A stretch of DNA of 64,000 bases from Schistocephalus solidus (GCA_017591395.1 WEDG01003289.1:27501-91500), one strand, 5' to 3'; shown: positions 54,787 to 64,000, numbered from the stretch's first letter. Notes: a model not told the origin generated them from the sequence alone. Program-made: numbers and translations.

Positions 54787-57700
54787 GTAAAGGAATCTAT
54801 GATGTTTATTAATCCTTTATTGTTCAATTTGCATCGATGACCGTCATGCTGTACTATCTTTTCTTTCGTACACTTCTGTAACCGAGCAAGTTTAGGGAGG
54901 ACTGACAGTTAGATTAAGACACATCTCGCATCAAATCTCTCTTCCCTGCCGTGCCAGTTTAGGCTAGATTAAGGGTTGTCTATAAACTTCCCTGGACGAG
55001 TGCGCAAACCCGGTCAGCAGCCGTACGTCTAGACGTACGGCTACTGACCGGGTTCCCTGTAGACAGGGAACTACAAAGAACGTTCTTGCAGCTCCCTGTT
55101 CTAATTGTCAAATTTTAGGCATAGAATAGCAAATTATTAGTTGTTCTTTATGATTCGCATTTCGGCCGACTTGTGAACCCTATTATAGGCCACACGCTGA
55201 TGTCTTACTTTCCCTTCCAAAATACTTTAACAAAACTCGTTTGGCTCTAGTTTGGAATTCGGCTTCCTTCGTTCCGAATCGACTGATATTCGACCGCTAT
55301 TGGAAAAGGTATGTTTTTTTTCATTCCTCACGATAGTCCTTAGGCCGTGTTCTGTTTCGACAGCATTATTGCACAGACCGTATATAAGCTGGAACAGGCT
55401 CGTGCAGCTGAAGAACAGAAGGTGCTAACCAAATTGGAATCTGAAAAGGACTCTACATCAGTAACGGAAATTCGCCTTCGAATATACAATAAGTACGTCG
55501 CGTGCTTGGAAAAACGGATCAATCCGCGGATTTATCTTTACCTGGGACACTACCAACTACTTCTTAACTTTTACGACGATGCCCTGTCTGCATACTTAAA
55601 ATATGAATCCCTCGCTGACGAAAAGGCAAAACGAGACGTCGCTTTCCTCTATGGTCTGGCATTATGCTGCTTTCACTTTAACGCATTTAATCGGTACATT
55701 CTCATTTGCTTCTGACGATTGTTTTCCAGCGTGATAAAACTTTTTCAACAAATTCTATATTTACAACCGAGTTTTCCTCGTCGAAAGGAAATACACATAC
55801 GCCTAGGTTACATTTATAAGCTGCGAAAAGAACTGGATAAAAGTATTAGGAATTTTCGACAAGCACTTACAGATACTAGCCCTGGTACCTGGGGACCCCT
55901 TGAAAGTGAGTCTCATCCTCATTAACCAGCTTTTGTTCAGTTCGTTTTCAAATTGGCCACTTGCTTGAAGTTTGCGGGAAAGCCAAACCAGCAAAAGCGG
56001 CATATGAGCAAATTCTCGAGGCCGCGAAGTCGGAAACTTCTGCGGCAGTTCGTCATCTCTGTCTACGGCAACTGGGTAATTGTTTTTATTTGCTCACTTT
56101 TGCGTTTTCCTGTAGTGCGTTCAGGCCTTCGACTTATCCTCACTGATTACTTGCTCAGTTCTTCCACCTGTTTTCGTTCCTTGTGACAGATTTGAACGCT
56201 AGCTTGATAGGGTTTCGTGGTATAGTGTCATTTAAAATTCGGGCCCTCATTCGAGGTCGATTAATTGTATATAGTTGCCTGCATGCCGTCTTATGCAAGG
56301 TGCGAAACTTGAGTGCGACACATGATTGACTTAAGTCGCTTTCTAACCGGTGTAACACAACACTTGAGACTTCCGCTTCGGTACGTCATTCTTAATGAGT
56401 AACTGCAGTTATTGAAGTTATTGATAAAAGTTTGAATCAGGCAGATGTCGTATGTAGTTTCTGCCGGTTTTGACGAGTCTCCACATTTTATACTAGCGTT
56501 GTTATACCAGACGGGTTCAACCTCGCCGAAACCACCAGGACAGAATGAAGACAATACTTCAGATCGAGATCGTGCTGTTCAGCTTCTCCAACAAGCTCTA
56601 GAACTGGATAACTCCAACGGCAAAACTTGGTACCTTCTCGGTCGTTGCCAGGCCGCAGTCAATCGTGTTCAAGAAGCATTTAGTGCTTATCGAAGTTCCA
56701 TCGACAAGACTGAAGCCAGTGCAGACACCTGGTACGTAAAATATCTGCCATATATTGTTGCTGATTACTAAACTTGCATCTTTGGGATTCTTTTAGAGTT
56801 TCGCGCCACCCGCATTCATTCCCTGCTGAGGTTGTTTTTGCCTTTCTAGGTGCTCCATTGGAGTCCTATATCAGGAGCAGAATCAGCCCATGGACGCCCT
56901 ACAGGCATACTTTTGCGCTGTGCAGTTGGACAAATGCCACGTAACTGCTTGGGTAAATTTGGGAACTCTTTACGAAAGTATGCATCAGTACAAAGAAGCC
57001 TTAAAATGCTACAGCAATGCCGTAAATGCAGACAAGCACAATCAGGTAAGTGTTACCCAAATCTGTATTTATGACCTCCTGTTTGAACCGCGCAGTAATA
57101 GTTCCACACGTTTGTAAGACAGTAGTGAGGGCCTCCCGTAGACTCGGTACAGTCCGATAAACGCATGTCAGTAAGACCTCAGGTGGGGTTCCACGCGTCG
57201 GTGTCACAGGTTTTCTGGGAGTTCGAGTTTATTTGTTTGCAATACTGTAAAGACCGCTTTTGCTGTTATTTTTTTACTGCCAATTGTTATATGACCGAGT
57301 AGGCTCATCTGGCGTCGAAATATGTGGGTACAATGTGGGTAGGATAAGCACGTGTGATATTTGCGGAAAGAGGCTCCGGGACCTGATTCCCCAGCTGCAC
57401 CGCTACTGATTTACAGACAACCGAACTGTTCAGTGAGTGGTTAACTTGTGGTCGCAACCGACTAAGCTGGAACTATGTCTGCATTACTTGCGTTCTTTGG
57501 GGTGGTTATGGTAACGTTTGTGATGATGGAGGTACTGTTATCGTTGTTTTCTTGGAAGCTTTTCCGTTGCGTTTGAAACGATCATGTCCGGCCACAGTGA
57601 GCGATGACTAAGACCTGATGTTGCAGCAATTACAGATGGCAGGGATGAATTACTTCATGCTACTGCGGCTGGTTACGTCTTTATGCCATGGGTGTCGATT

Positions 57701-60700
57701 TAAGTCTGTTTTTACCGGGATGGATCTGAATGTGCCTGAAAAGGCAAACTCCTGTCCCAAATGTCATTTGGCTACGCGAATAGATTCACCAGTTTTGCGT
57801 ATTTGTGACTTCTGTTCCCTGCATTCGAGATCTACGTGCCTTCTCCTTAGTCCCACCCCGTATTCACTGGACTTTCCGGATCGCTGTTCCATTTCTTGTG
57901 ATAGTACGACATGCTTACTGATTATGTACGAGACCTTCCCATGCCTTAAGGTTGATTTTAAGGCGCTTGAGAAAAATCGTACAGGGTGTAGTCGCCTTTG
58001 TCCGCCTGGTCTTGATAATCGTAGCACCATCTGCACAGGCGTTCGTTACATAACTCGTGAGCAAGCAACCTGATATATGTCGACGCTTACAGTGCAGCCA
58101 ACCAGTTACTTTGTTCGCCTGCACTACACGTGTGCAGGTCTTCGTAGAACTTATTCACCGTGTCGTCGGGACTAGTAATTGGTAGGGAGCATAGAAACTG
58201 ACGACAGTGATATTTTACTATTGATTGGCATGCATGATAGCTCCCAGGATATCGTATGCACACCGGGATGCTGGCTTTGGATGTAATTTTTGACTGCCTA
58301 CAAACGTCATCTGCGTGTCACCTGCTTGATTAGTATGATTTTCCTTTGATTTTCGATGTCTTTATAAACTAACCATACCGTTGTAGAAACGTACGTCAAA
58401 TTTTGTACTCGAAGTAGAGGCATTTTTCGGTTTTTAGTTTGTAATTAAGATATTTGAAAACCTTCAAACGTTTATGCAATTTGCATCCTATGCTCAAGTT
58501 TATTGATGACTTCTTTTATACTATACAACGTATGTTATATCTATTACATACTTTTGCGAGTGCTAGAGGATACCTTTTTTTAATATAACGAAAACTGTAG
58601 GATCTTCATTTACTGGAACGTGTACGGCGTGCGGTTTTTAAAAAATAAACAAAAGGGCAACGACAGGTAGGGTAGCGATTGCCTTTAGGCACAAATCCGA
58701 ATTTATCCCTGTGGCTGCTCGTTCATCCCCTTCATGACGCGCTTTCTCTTTCGATTTCTTGACGGTTTTGGGCGAATTCGTTGACGAAATTCCGGTCCAT
58801 CCACGTTTAGACGATGTTTCATTTCGAGCATCGCGAAAGACGTTGTCAACTTTGTGCTCCGCAGCGAGGTGAACACGGGACTTGCGCGCGAAGCAGCTTC
58901 TCTGTCATCACCTTCCTGAACCTGGTGAAAAGTCAAGACGAATTGGGGTGGGATCAGGCACAGTGGCCGACAACGCTAACCACCACGTCTAAGCGTGCCA
59001 CACCCACTTCCACTCCTCGCACGATCGATCAGCTTTCTAAGGAACCGAACAGTGGCCAGTTAGGATCCTGAATGGGAGTAGGAGTGCCATAAAGGCCATA
59101 TTTTGAAGACTATGATAACGTGAGTCTCTGTCCTGAGAGGACCGAGTTACCGCGTCAGTTGGCAACCATCTTAGCCACAAAGTTTAACGCACAGTGATAG
59201 TTTCAAAGCGCGTTGGCTTTATTATTAGTGAGTAATGCGCAGTAGTGCCCTGGGGATGGAATCGCCATAGTTTGGTCTAACTCTCTTCCCTTTCCCGTGC
59301 ACCAGTCTACTGTCTGAGCTTGCCACTAATCTTGCGCTGTGATTGGGCACAATCAACCCTTCTGCGTGTGTCCCATCCAACCTGTTGACAAAGTAATGCT
59401 CGAACGTGCAACAGTGAACATACTTCCACCGGTCCCATCTTGTCCATTCTATGGGAAAAAGTACGCATTGCTCCCTGAAGTGTGGGAAAACATTACGTTA
59501 CCTGGATAATACCGGAGCTTGCTCTTTCACTAATTCTGTGGTTGGTCCCATTCTCTGCATTTGTGATGCACTCTTCCGCCCCCTATGTAGATAAAGCCAC
59601 AGGTGAAGAACCGTCTGGCCACACTACAACAGCTGCTCTCCCGTTTGCCCGAGAAAGTACTCTCCATCTGCGGAGCCGACGGTGCAGGTGGTGGTTCCGG
59701 CACGGGCGGGACGCCGGGTTCCAGTCCCTCCAAGTTGCCGACAGTGGATGACGCCTGGAAGCTTCCCATTCCCTTCGAACTGACCCAACGTCAGATGCAG
59801 TTTATGCTGCAGGAGGCCAGTCGGTCTCAATGCTCGGCCTTTAGTCAGCAGCAGCAGCAGCAGGCCAATGGAGAGGCAGGCGGTGTCGCCGGTGCTGGCC
59901 GGTGGAGTGCCCTGCTTTCGGTTAACTACAATCGCCAGCGTCAACAGCAACAGCTCTCACATGTTACTGTCAAGCCGGAGGAGGAAAATGTCGGTTGTGA
60001 GGTCAATGGTGACCCGTCAGTTGGTGATGCCGAGGAGGAGCAGGGGCCGGAGGAAGTCATGGATGATGCCACCGTCTCGATGGATGGCACAGGTACGTAC
60101 CCCCCCACTTTTTTTCCTCCGCCTGGCTGTTAAAGTCTATCCCTCACAGTACTCCTCGATTTGTGACGGTATCTCTGAATGTCAGTTCTATCGCACAAGC
60201 CCTACTGTGTGAGCTATTTTCGCTCTTAATGTCTGTAAACTTCAAGGAGCTTAGGCAAGTGTCGTCAGTCATCGGGTAGTTATGTTTATAGTATCGTGTT
60301 AGGGGGTTGTCTTCTTATTTACATCTTTATGGGCCTAAGCGGAAGCCAAAAAACCTTATAGCATATAGAAAAATCGGGCAGATCATTTGCTCAACGTCTG
60401 AGCCTGGTATCGTTAGATGACTGAGTTTGACCGTTTTTGTGAAAAAACAAATAAATTATATCCCGCAATGTATTCCTCCACTCTAATGAAGATGATGCGC
60501 TTTTGAACTATTACGGTATCCTAAAGGTCGTGATTTTTGACACTTTCCTACTGGAGTGATGTGTCTGCCATCCCGACTGAGGACCGAATTGTCCTGTCTC
60601 GGATATGCTATCCTACTGACTGAAGCCGAATTTGTGGGTAGATGGACCGATAGGTCCTCCGTCCTAGACGACGGGCATCTCTACTGCTACGAGGAAGCAG

Positions 60701-62730
60701 TGATGATCTGCCCGTGGATCAGTTTATAGTGAGGGAGATTTGCACAGTATCTACCTAACTCTTTCGCTAACCCTTCATTTCCAAGTGGCCAGCTAAATTA
60801 AATGTGAGGGAGCACAGTGGCTTATGTTACCGAATTAATCTGCATGCTTGCCTCACAGGTTCTAGCCCCCATACACACCTAAAACAGACTCCAAAATAGG
60901 CTCTTTGGTCTCTCCGCAAGACGAGTTGCCGTAGAGCCTACATTTAGAGGGGGCCACTGTAACCTGACGCCCCAGCCTAGAGGAGTACCGAATTATCTCG
61001 CTAGTTGGCAGTCTTTCAGGTCAGAAATTCTGTCTTGTACTAGTTGAATGACTACAAATAGTTTCGCGTGAAGGTAGTATCCGTTGAATGAATCGGTCTC
61101 CCTCCGTTGTGCTTTTTCTGTGTGCATTTTGGAGTCCAGTCAAGGTGTTCAGTGGCGTACATGCCTTTAAGTCGCTACGCAAAATGAGCCGAACACCAGC
61201 TTAGGGCTCAAAAAATTTAGCAGTTGCACAGAAAGACAATTTTAAAATGCAGCCGTTGTAACGGCCGTTGTGAGCGCTGGAGATGGAGCCACAAGGCCTA
61301 CCTGGACGAGCATGTTTCATAGATTGATAAGCGAACACCCTCCCACCCTCCCAGGCACAACCGACAGGACAACGGGCACTTGGCTCGGTTAGTAGAGCGT
61401 TGCATTACTTAATGCTCAATAACAAAAATCCTGCGGCATCACGACATAGGGCAGGATAGGGCTGGTTAACGACGGCTGATGAGCCAGAAATGGCCATTCT
61501 GGTCTCACTCGTTGTTATTAGGGGATTTTGGCAGATTTGACTAATTAAATTGACCCAATTGTGAAAAAGTAGGTGGCCTCAGTGAGATTCGAACCCACGC
61601 CAGCCAACGCTCTAGCCAACTGAGCTACGAGGCCCCACCGGGAGCCGTGAGTTTACTCAAACTTGGGTCAAGTTACCCACCCAGCCTACTGCAACGTATA
61701 CAATCCACCAATTCTGATACAGTAAGCTAACTGGCCAAGCAGGATTTTCTAAACAGTCAATCTAGAATCCACCAGATGACTACCAGGCACAATTAATTAA
61801 TAGGGGATTCAGAAGAAACTCGGAAGAATTACAGTTTTTTGCAAACAACTTTTTCACATTTTTGAACTTTCCCTTTTCGATGTGTGGACTCTGTCTTCTC
61901 TACCTTAACTCCTTGCGCATATGTCCTTTTACATAAATTCTTCTCCCAGTCAAGGTTGCCCATCCCCCCTACCCCACCGGGATGTTGAAATCTCCACTCC
62001 AGTGCACATTATGTTTTCAGCCTCTGCCTAATAGACACAAATATTCTGATTTGTAGCTTTGGTACTGTTGCTCCTTCTTTGCCAGATCCAAATACCTCCT
62101 CCGAGGTCAAGACCGGAAAAGAATTGCAAACAGTCCTCCCGTCTCTCCGCCATCCTCCTCGGATCTGATGACGCTTCGATCTCTCCTGGTAGGCTTTGCT
62201 CCAGCACGTTCACCGCCATACATGCCTTTTAGTTACCCGTTCCCATACTCCCCCTCCCTCCCCTCCCTTCCACCTCCCTCTCTTTGTTGCAGATCCGTGG
62301 CAGCGACATGTCAGCCCAGCAGCGCAGGCAACTGGCGGGTCTCCAGGCTAAGGGCCAACGTTTCCTCACCCACCGCAAACGTCATTACGAAGAGGCAGAG
62401 GCGGTGGCTGTAGCTGCCGGCCATCATCACAGCCGTCGTCGTCATCAACTCCGGGGCTCGGCCACCGCCCTGCTCTCTCTCAAGTCTGCCGATTTAACCG
62501 CCAACGCTGCTCCTGCTGTCTCGGTGGCCGCACCAGAGTCCACACAGCCACCTTTGGGTGTAGGTTTAACAAGCCAAGCGGGAACTGCCAGTGGCTCCCC
62601 CGACCGACAAAACTCCGTGGACCTCTTCGCTGGGGATGACCTTCCCAACGAGGAGGTGGAGGATGGCCTTTGTGCAGGCCAACTACCCGACGAAGACCTT
62701 GCCTTCCTAACTGATGACATTCTTGCGCAG
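54716..62730 (+). CDS. KDM6A: KDM6/UTX-like histone H3K27 demethylase, N-terminal TPR half (gene continues past the window)
   Basis: Exons 54716-54786, 55251-55308, 55344-55693, 55730-55905, 55941-56075, 56497-56731, 56850-57045 and 59591-60092 join in phase to about 574 codons. 62293-62730 is a further exon and 62086-62188 a likely one. The product aligns almost colinearly with animal UTX: the start ([36 protein letters not shown]), TPR units ([107 protein letters not shown]) and the post-[26 protein letters not shown] proteins remove methyl groups from H3K27 and work in MLL3/4 (COMPASS-like) complexes in the nucleus; the TPRs mediate protein contacts. The catalytic JmjC domain is not in this window. 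Odd points: an extra 45-residue charged segment near residues 60-105, low-complexity tracts in exon 8, and three 35-36 bp introns. Between exon 8 (phase 1) and the later exons at least one small exon is missing from my model. Confidence 0.93.
55007..55054. repeat. 48-bp palindrome without a loop
   Basis: The left arm (55007-55030) starts AACCCGGTCAG and ends CCGTACGTCT; the right arm (55031-55054) is its reverse complement except for one base (CTAC for CTGC). It can extrude a cruciform or fold as a hairpin in the pre-mRNA. I do not recognise it as part of a repeat in this window. Confidence 0.95.
55052..55071. repeat. 20-bp palindrome next to the larger one
   Basis: Two perfect 9-base arms, GTTCCCTGT and ACAGGGAAC, flank a central AG. 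It overlaps the end of the 48-bp palindrome by three bases. Confidence 0.95.
55251..55308 (+). CDS. KDM6A: KDM6-like exon 2
   Basis: It starts after GGCTCTAG with the third base of the split Ser codon, encodes [19 protein letters not shown] and ends at AAAAG|GTATGT, phase 0. It matches the FGFVR and ALLGK segment of animal UTX. Confidence 0.88.
55344..55693 (+). CDS. KDM6A: KDM6-like exon 3, first TPR units
   Basis: It follows a 35-bp intron and starts [14 protein letters not shown]. It has a charged helical stretch ([20 protein letters not shown]) absent from the human protein, then [20 protein letters not shown] and [16 protein letters not shown]. It ends with two bases of an Arg codon at AATCG|GTACAT. 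Confidence 0.9.
55730..55905 (+). CDS. KDM6A: KDM6-like exon 4, TPR
   Basis: It follows a 36-bp intron. It reads [40 protein letters not shown] and [14 protein letters not shown], and ends in phase 1 at GAAA|GTGAGT. It matches the FQEVLYVDPSF and EIHLRLG region of UTX. Confidence 0.92.
55941..56075 (+). CDS. KDM6A: KDM6-like exon 5, TPR
   Basis: It follows a 35-bp intron. It encodes [40 protein letters not shown] and CLRQL, and ends at CTGG|GTAATT in phase 1. It aligns with the IQFHIAHLYE and YEQLLQ segment of UTX. Confidence 0.92.
56497..56731 (+). CDS. KDM6A: KDM6-like exon 6, TPR
   Basis: An acceptor at TTTATACTAG completes the split codon and gives ALLYQTGST with no gap against UTX. The exon goes on through [40 protein letters not shown] and [12 protein letters not shown], ending in TG of the Trp codon at CTG|GTACGT. 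An alternative acceptor at 56457 would add about 13 residues in the same frame, so the left edge is a judgement. Confidence 0.88.
56850..57045 (+). CDS. KDM6A: KDM6-like exon 7, TPR
   Basis: It starts after TTTCTAG with G that completes Trp, then [40 protein letters not shown] and [20 protein letters not shown], and ends at CAATCAG|GTAAGT in phase 0. This is the best conserved part ([19 protein letters not shown] in animals). Confidence 0.96.
57046..59590 (+). other. KDM6-like intron 7
   Basis: About 2.5 kb from GTAAGT to CCCTATGTAG. The 151-codon frame at 57618-58073 is Cys- and Ser-rich without a clear domain, so no nested gene is called. I see no copy of the window's main repeats in it. 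A small exon could be hidden here. Confidence 0.65.
59591..60092 (+). CDS. KDM6A: KDM6-like exon 8, post-TPR linker
   Basis: With the acceptor at CTATGTAG it reads [20 protein letters not shown], keeping the length of UTX between the last TPR and the conserved [20 protein letters not shown] ([20 protein letters not shown] in UTX). A Gly-rich tract lies before this motif. A Gln run and an acidic EEE-rich tail follow it. It ends at GGCACAG|GTACGT, phase 1. An alternative acceptor at 59602 would drop four residues. Confidence 0.9.
61270..61520 (+). repeat. SINE copy, decayed
   Basis: Head remnant (CTTGGCTCGGTTAGTAGAGC), body (GACGGCTGATGAGCCAGAAA and TGGCCATTCTGGTCTCACTC). It lies in the same orientation as the host gene. 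Confidence 0.65.
61575..61634 (-). other. tRNA-like sequence without an anticodon arm
   Basis: The minus strand folds with a 7-bp acceptor stem (GGCCTCG with TGAGGCC, last pair G-T), a D arm (GCTC...GAGC) and a T arm (GTGGG, TTCGAAT, CTCAC). Only 10 bases (GTTGGCTGGC) lie between the D and T arms, where about 26 are normal, so the anticodon stem-loop is missing. A and B boxes are intact, so it could still bind polymerase III factors. It resembles a deleted tRNA-Thr- or Ala-like gene. Confidence 0.7.
62086..62188 (+). CDS. KDM6A: Tentative KDM6-like exon
   Basis: A pyrimidine tract and TTTGCCAG acceptor precede a frame [20 protein letters not shown], then [13 protein letters not shown], that ends at TCTCCTG|GTAGGC in phase 0, fitting the following exon. 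The left junction needs two leftover bases, which exon 8 does not supply with its best donor. The call rests on frame and splice signals, not on homology. Confidence 0.45.
62293..62730 (+). CDS. KDM6A: KDM6-like exon, linker between TPR and JmjC
   Basis: The acceptor CTTTGTTGCAG starts a 146-codon phase-0 exon: [32 protein letters not shown], a His/Arg-rich patch, an Ala/Ser-rich stretch and acidic [11 protein letters not shown] and [14 protein letters not shown], then the donor CGCAG|GTCCCT. The [16 protein letters not shown] helix sits where UTX has its LTPQKLQHLEQLRANRN helix. The rest is low-complexity linker. Further exons with the JmjC domain should lie right of the window. Confidence 0.8.
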
Positions 62731-62864
62731 GTCCCTCTTCAGTTATATTTTTTTATGTCCAAATCTACATTTGCATAAAGTAAATTCCCCATCATGTCAA
62801 GCAAAATTCAGAAATTTATTTCCGATTTTAAAAAGGTTATTCAAGTAGAGTTGTCGTATTGATC
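62731..62864 (+). other. Start of the next KDM6-like intron
   Basis: From GTCCCT onward no further exon of this gene is visible up to 64000; the intron contains a family R repeat and a Penelope-like fragment. Confidence 0.6.
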
Positions 62865-63345
62865 ATCGTGCAGCCTAATCCGAAGATATTTCAGTCACGT
62901 CAAGATACCGGCTCTTCTTTTTGACTGCCTGCAAAGAGTGTGCTCTGTAAAAAATGACTATTTAAGTAGTTTGCATTTTTCTCATTGATTTTCGAAGCCC
63001 TTATGAGCTCAAATATATTTTATAGAAAACACACACAAAGATATCCTTTCATATTTCTCATTTAGTAGAAAATGACACCTTCGGTTTTAAAAGAAGTTTT
63101 TAAATTGTGAATAAGTTTGAACCCTACCAGCTGTTACACTTGCTATATTCATTCTGTCTAAGGAAGAATCACACATTTCTCTAAGCTGCGAGGAAGAGGT
63201 CACACAGTTCTCGTAAAATTTGGCAATGTGTGTTGACCATCTTGTACACTGTATGGGCAACATTAATAAATTGACGGATACGATGTATTATGAACGGACA
63301 GTCTTAAACATTTCATAATTAGAAAATTTTTAAAAGACGACTTGG
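62865..63345 (+). repeat. Family R copy, well preserved
   Basis: It starts TGCAGCCTAATCCGAAGATA and shows GATACCGGCTCTTC, GACTGCCTGCAAAGAG, TTCTCATTGATTTTCG, CAAATATATTTTATAGAAAA and AATTAGAAAATTTTTAAAAG in order. It serves as the best reference for the copies at 565, 1073, 18420 and 20338. Confidence 0.7.
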
Positions 63346-63439
63346 CGAGCATACGCGCTGCTTTCGATAACTTCTCTTCAGGGAAACGTTGGAACGCAGT
63401 AGAAATTTAAAACATGAAATCGATAATGTTCGTCCATTT

Positions 63440-64000
63440 GTGTGGGTTATCTGAGGAATGTGCATAAGGGGAGGGTGATAAGAGACAAGTGATAGGCGGC
63501 AGTAAGTGTTTGGTAGAGCCGCTCTAGGAGAAGGGGGAGGACAGAGATGGCGCGGGGATGCATGCAGTTAAGCGGCCGTTGGCTGCTTAAGCGCGGAGCT
63601 TGTACGAGGTTCTTTTGTGCGCACAAGACCGGCTTCTTCAACCTAATGGCAGTCGCTTCTGCTGCTGCTAGTAGACGTTGACCCAGTGGCTTGGGGTGGT
63701 TTGGTGGGACCTTATAAATTACACGGAAACCTTTGCTGGGGTCCACACTATGCCCGGTGTCAACAAGATGTGCAAGGATGGCGCTTTTTATGCTCTTGAC
63801 TTCCCCTTTGCTCAGCCATGCTGGGATGTGTTCTTTTATTCTTTTGGATAAGCGCAGACTCGGGCGACCAATATAACCTGCTCCACAGGAGCAGGGAGAT
63901 GTAGTTTGCGGTAAGGATCTCTTCCATGGCCGCCTAAACAGGACACGGAAAAAGGAACCGTCCACATTACATGCGGCTCTGCGCTAAATTCCAAGGAAAC
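63440..64000 (-). mobile_element. Penelope-like fragment with GIY-YIG nuclease
   Basis: The minus frame 63447-63965 contains CSCGAGYIGRPSLRLSKRIK, EHIPAWLSKGEVKSI, ILAHLVDTGHSVDP and LAAAEATAIRLKKPVLCAQK, closely parallel to 23544-23891. The GIY-YIG domain is uninterrupted here. The RT, if present, lies right of the window edge. Confidence 0.82.
63447..63965 (-). CDS. GIY-YIG endonuclease end of a Penelope-like element
   Basis: The 172-codon frame is open across the complete GIY-YIG core (GAGYIGRPSLRLSKR), the EHIPAWL signature and the C-terminal region. The first 25 residues before CSCGAG do not match the relative at 23.5 kb, so the upstream join is uncertain. It could be the tail of a more complete copy that extends beyond the window. 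Confidence 0.65.
   Translation of the reverse strand: MDGSFFRVLFRRPWKRSLPQTTSPCSCGAGYIGRPSLRLSKRIKEHIPAWLSKGEVKSIKSAILAHLVDTGHSVDPSKGFRVIYKVPPNHPKPLGQRLLAAAEATAIRLKKPVLCAQKNLVQAPRLSSQRPLNCMHPRAISVLPLLLERLYQTLTAAYHLSLITLPLCTFLR

Larger units (their letters stand above)
54787..55250 (+). other. KDM6-like intron 1, containing two palindromes
   Basis: It runs from GTAAAG to TTTGGCTCTAG. It carries a 48-bp near-perfect palindrome (55007-55054) and a 20-bp palindrome (55052-55071), listed separately. Confidence 0.8.
60093..62085 (+). other. KDM6-like intronic stretch with SINE and tRNA-like sequence
   Basis: Bounded by the exon 8 donor and the next likely exon. Exon 8 ends in phase 1 and the next exon needs phase 2, so a small exon should lie here unless the tentative exon is wrong. 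Contents seen: a SINE (61270-61520) and a tRNA-like sequence (61575-61634). Confidence 0.5.

Noticed and set aside
57618..58073. Cys-rich 151-codon frame as a nested zinc-binding gene
   Set aside because: Cys spacing is irregular, no family is recognisable, and it lies in a large intron of the KDM6-like gene; chance frame is more likely.
59624..59950. Minus-strand frame opposite KDM6-like exon 8
   Set aside because: Low-complexity antisense shadow; the plus strand has clear UTX homology and splice sites.
61575..61634. Functional tRNA gene
   Set aside because: There is no room for an anticodon stem-loop between the D and T arms.

Overview
The window is eukaryotic and most likely comes from a parasitic flatworm; the best guess is a diphyllobothriidean tapeworm (Spirometra, Dibothriocephalus or Schistocephalus type). 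This rests on three things. It has a dense mix of degenerate Penelope-like, CR1-like and RTE-like retroelements. It has many copies of a tRNA-headed SINE. It carries an RTE-like element whose tail codes for C2H2 zinc-finger-like repeats, which I associate with these worms. The species is inferred, not proven. Host coding sequence is a small fraction of the 64 kb.

Two host genes are supported, both on the + strand. The clear one starts at 54716 and runs past the right edge. It encodes the N-terminal TPR half of a KDM6/UTX histone H3K27 demethylase. I could join exons at 54716-54786, 55251-55308, 55344-55693, 55730-55905, 55941-56075, 56497-56731, 56850-57045 and 59591-60092 with matching phases and nearly colinear similarity to animal UTX. 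Further exons lie at 62086-62188 (tentative) and 62293-62730. Three of its introns are only 35-36 bp. The catalytic JmjC domain lies beyond 64000. The second is a Ser/Pro/Gln-rich protein of unknown function with two phase-compatible exons (2830-3201 and 6775-7655).

Layout: 1-2.8 kb holds an inverted pair of an AT-rich dispersed repeat (family R) and two units of a GC-rich repeat (family A). 2.8-7.7 kb is the unknown gene, with SINEs in its intron. 8.7-10.1 kb is a Penelope-like remnant. 10-13.8 kb is mostly unresolved. 13.8-17.1 kb holds SINEs, a truncated RTE-like element and family A repeats. 17.4 kb is an AT microsatellite. 18.4-21 kb holds family R copies and a four-member inverted SINE cluster. 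23.3-27.4 kb holds two Penelope-like copies around a CR1 3' fragment and SINEs. 28.0-32.4 kb holds family A, a CR1 fragment and an RTE-like element lacking its reverse-transcriptase core. 32.4-35.5 kb is a CR1 copy split by a compound minisatellite. 38.0-42.1 and 49.2-54.25 kb are two direct copies of one LINE family. 42.4-47.1 kb is a nearly intact CR1-like element. 48.1-49.1 kb is a Penelope remnant. 54.7-62.7 kb is the KDM6 gene. 62.9-64 kb holds a family R copy and a Penelope GIY-YIG end.

The host genes show no operon-like link. The main biological content is the KDM6 gene structure, the mobile elements and the structured DNA (inverted repeats, palindromes and an array grown from RT coding sequence). 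I did not find a convincing new multi-gene system.
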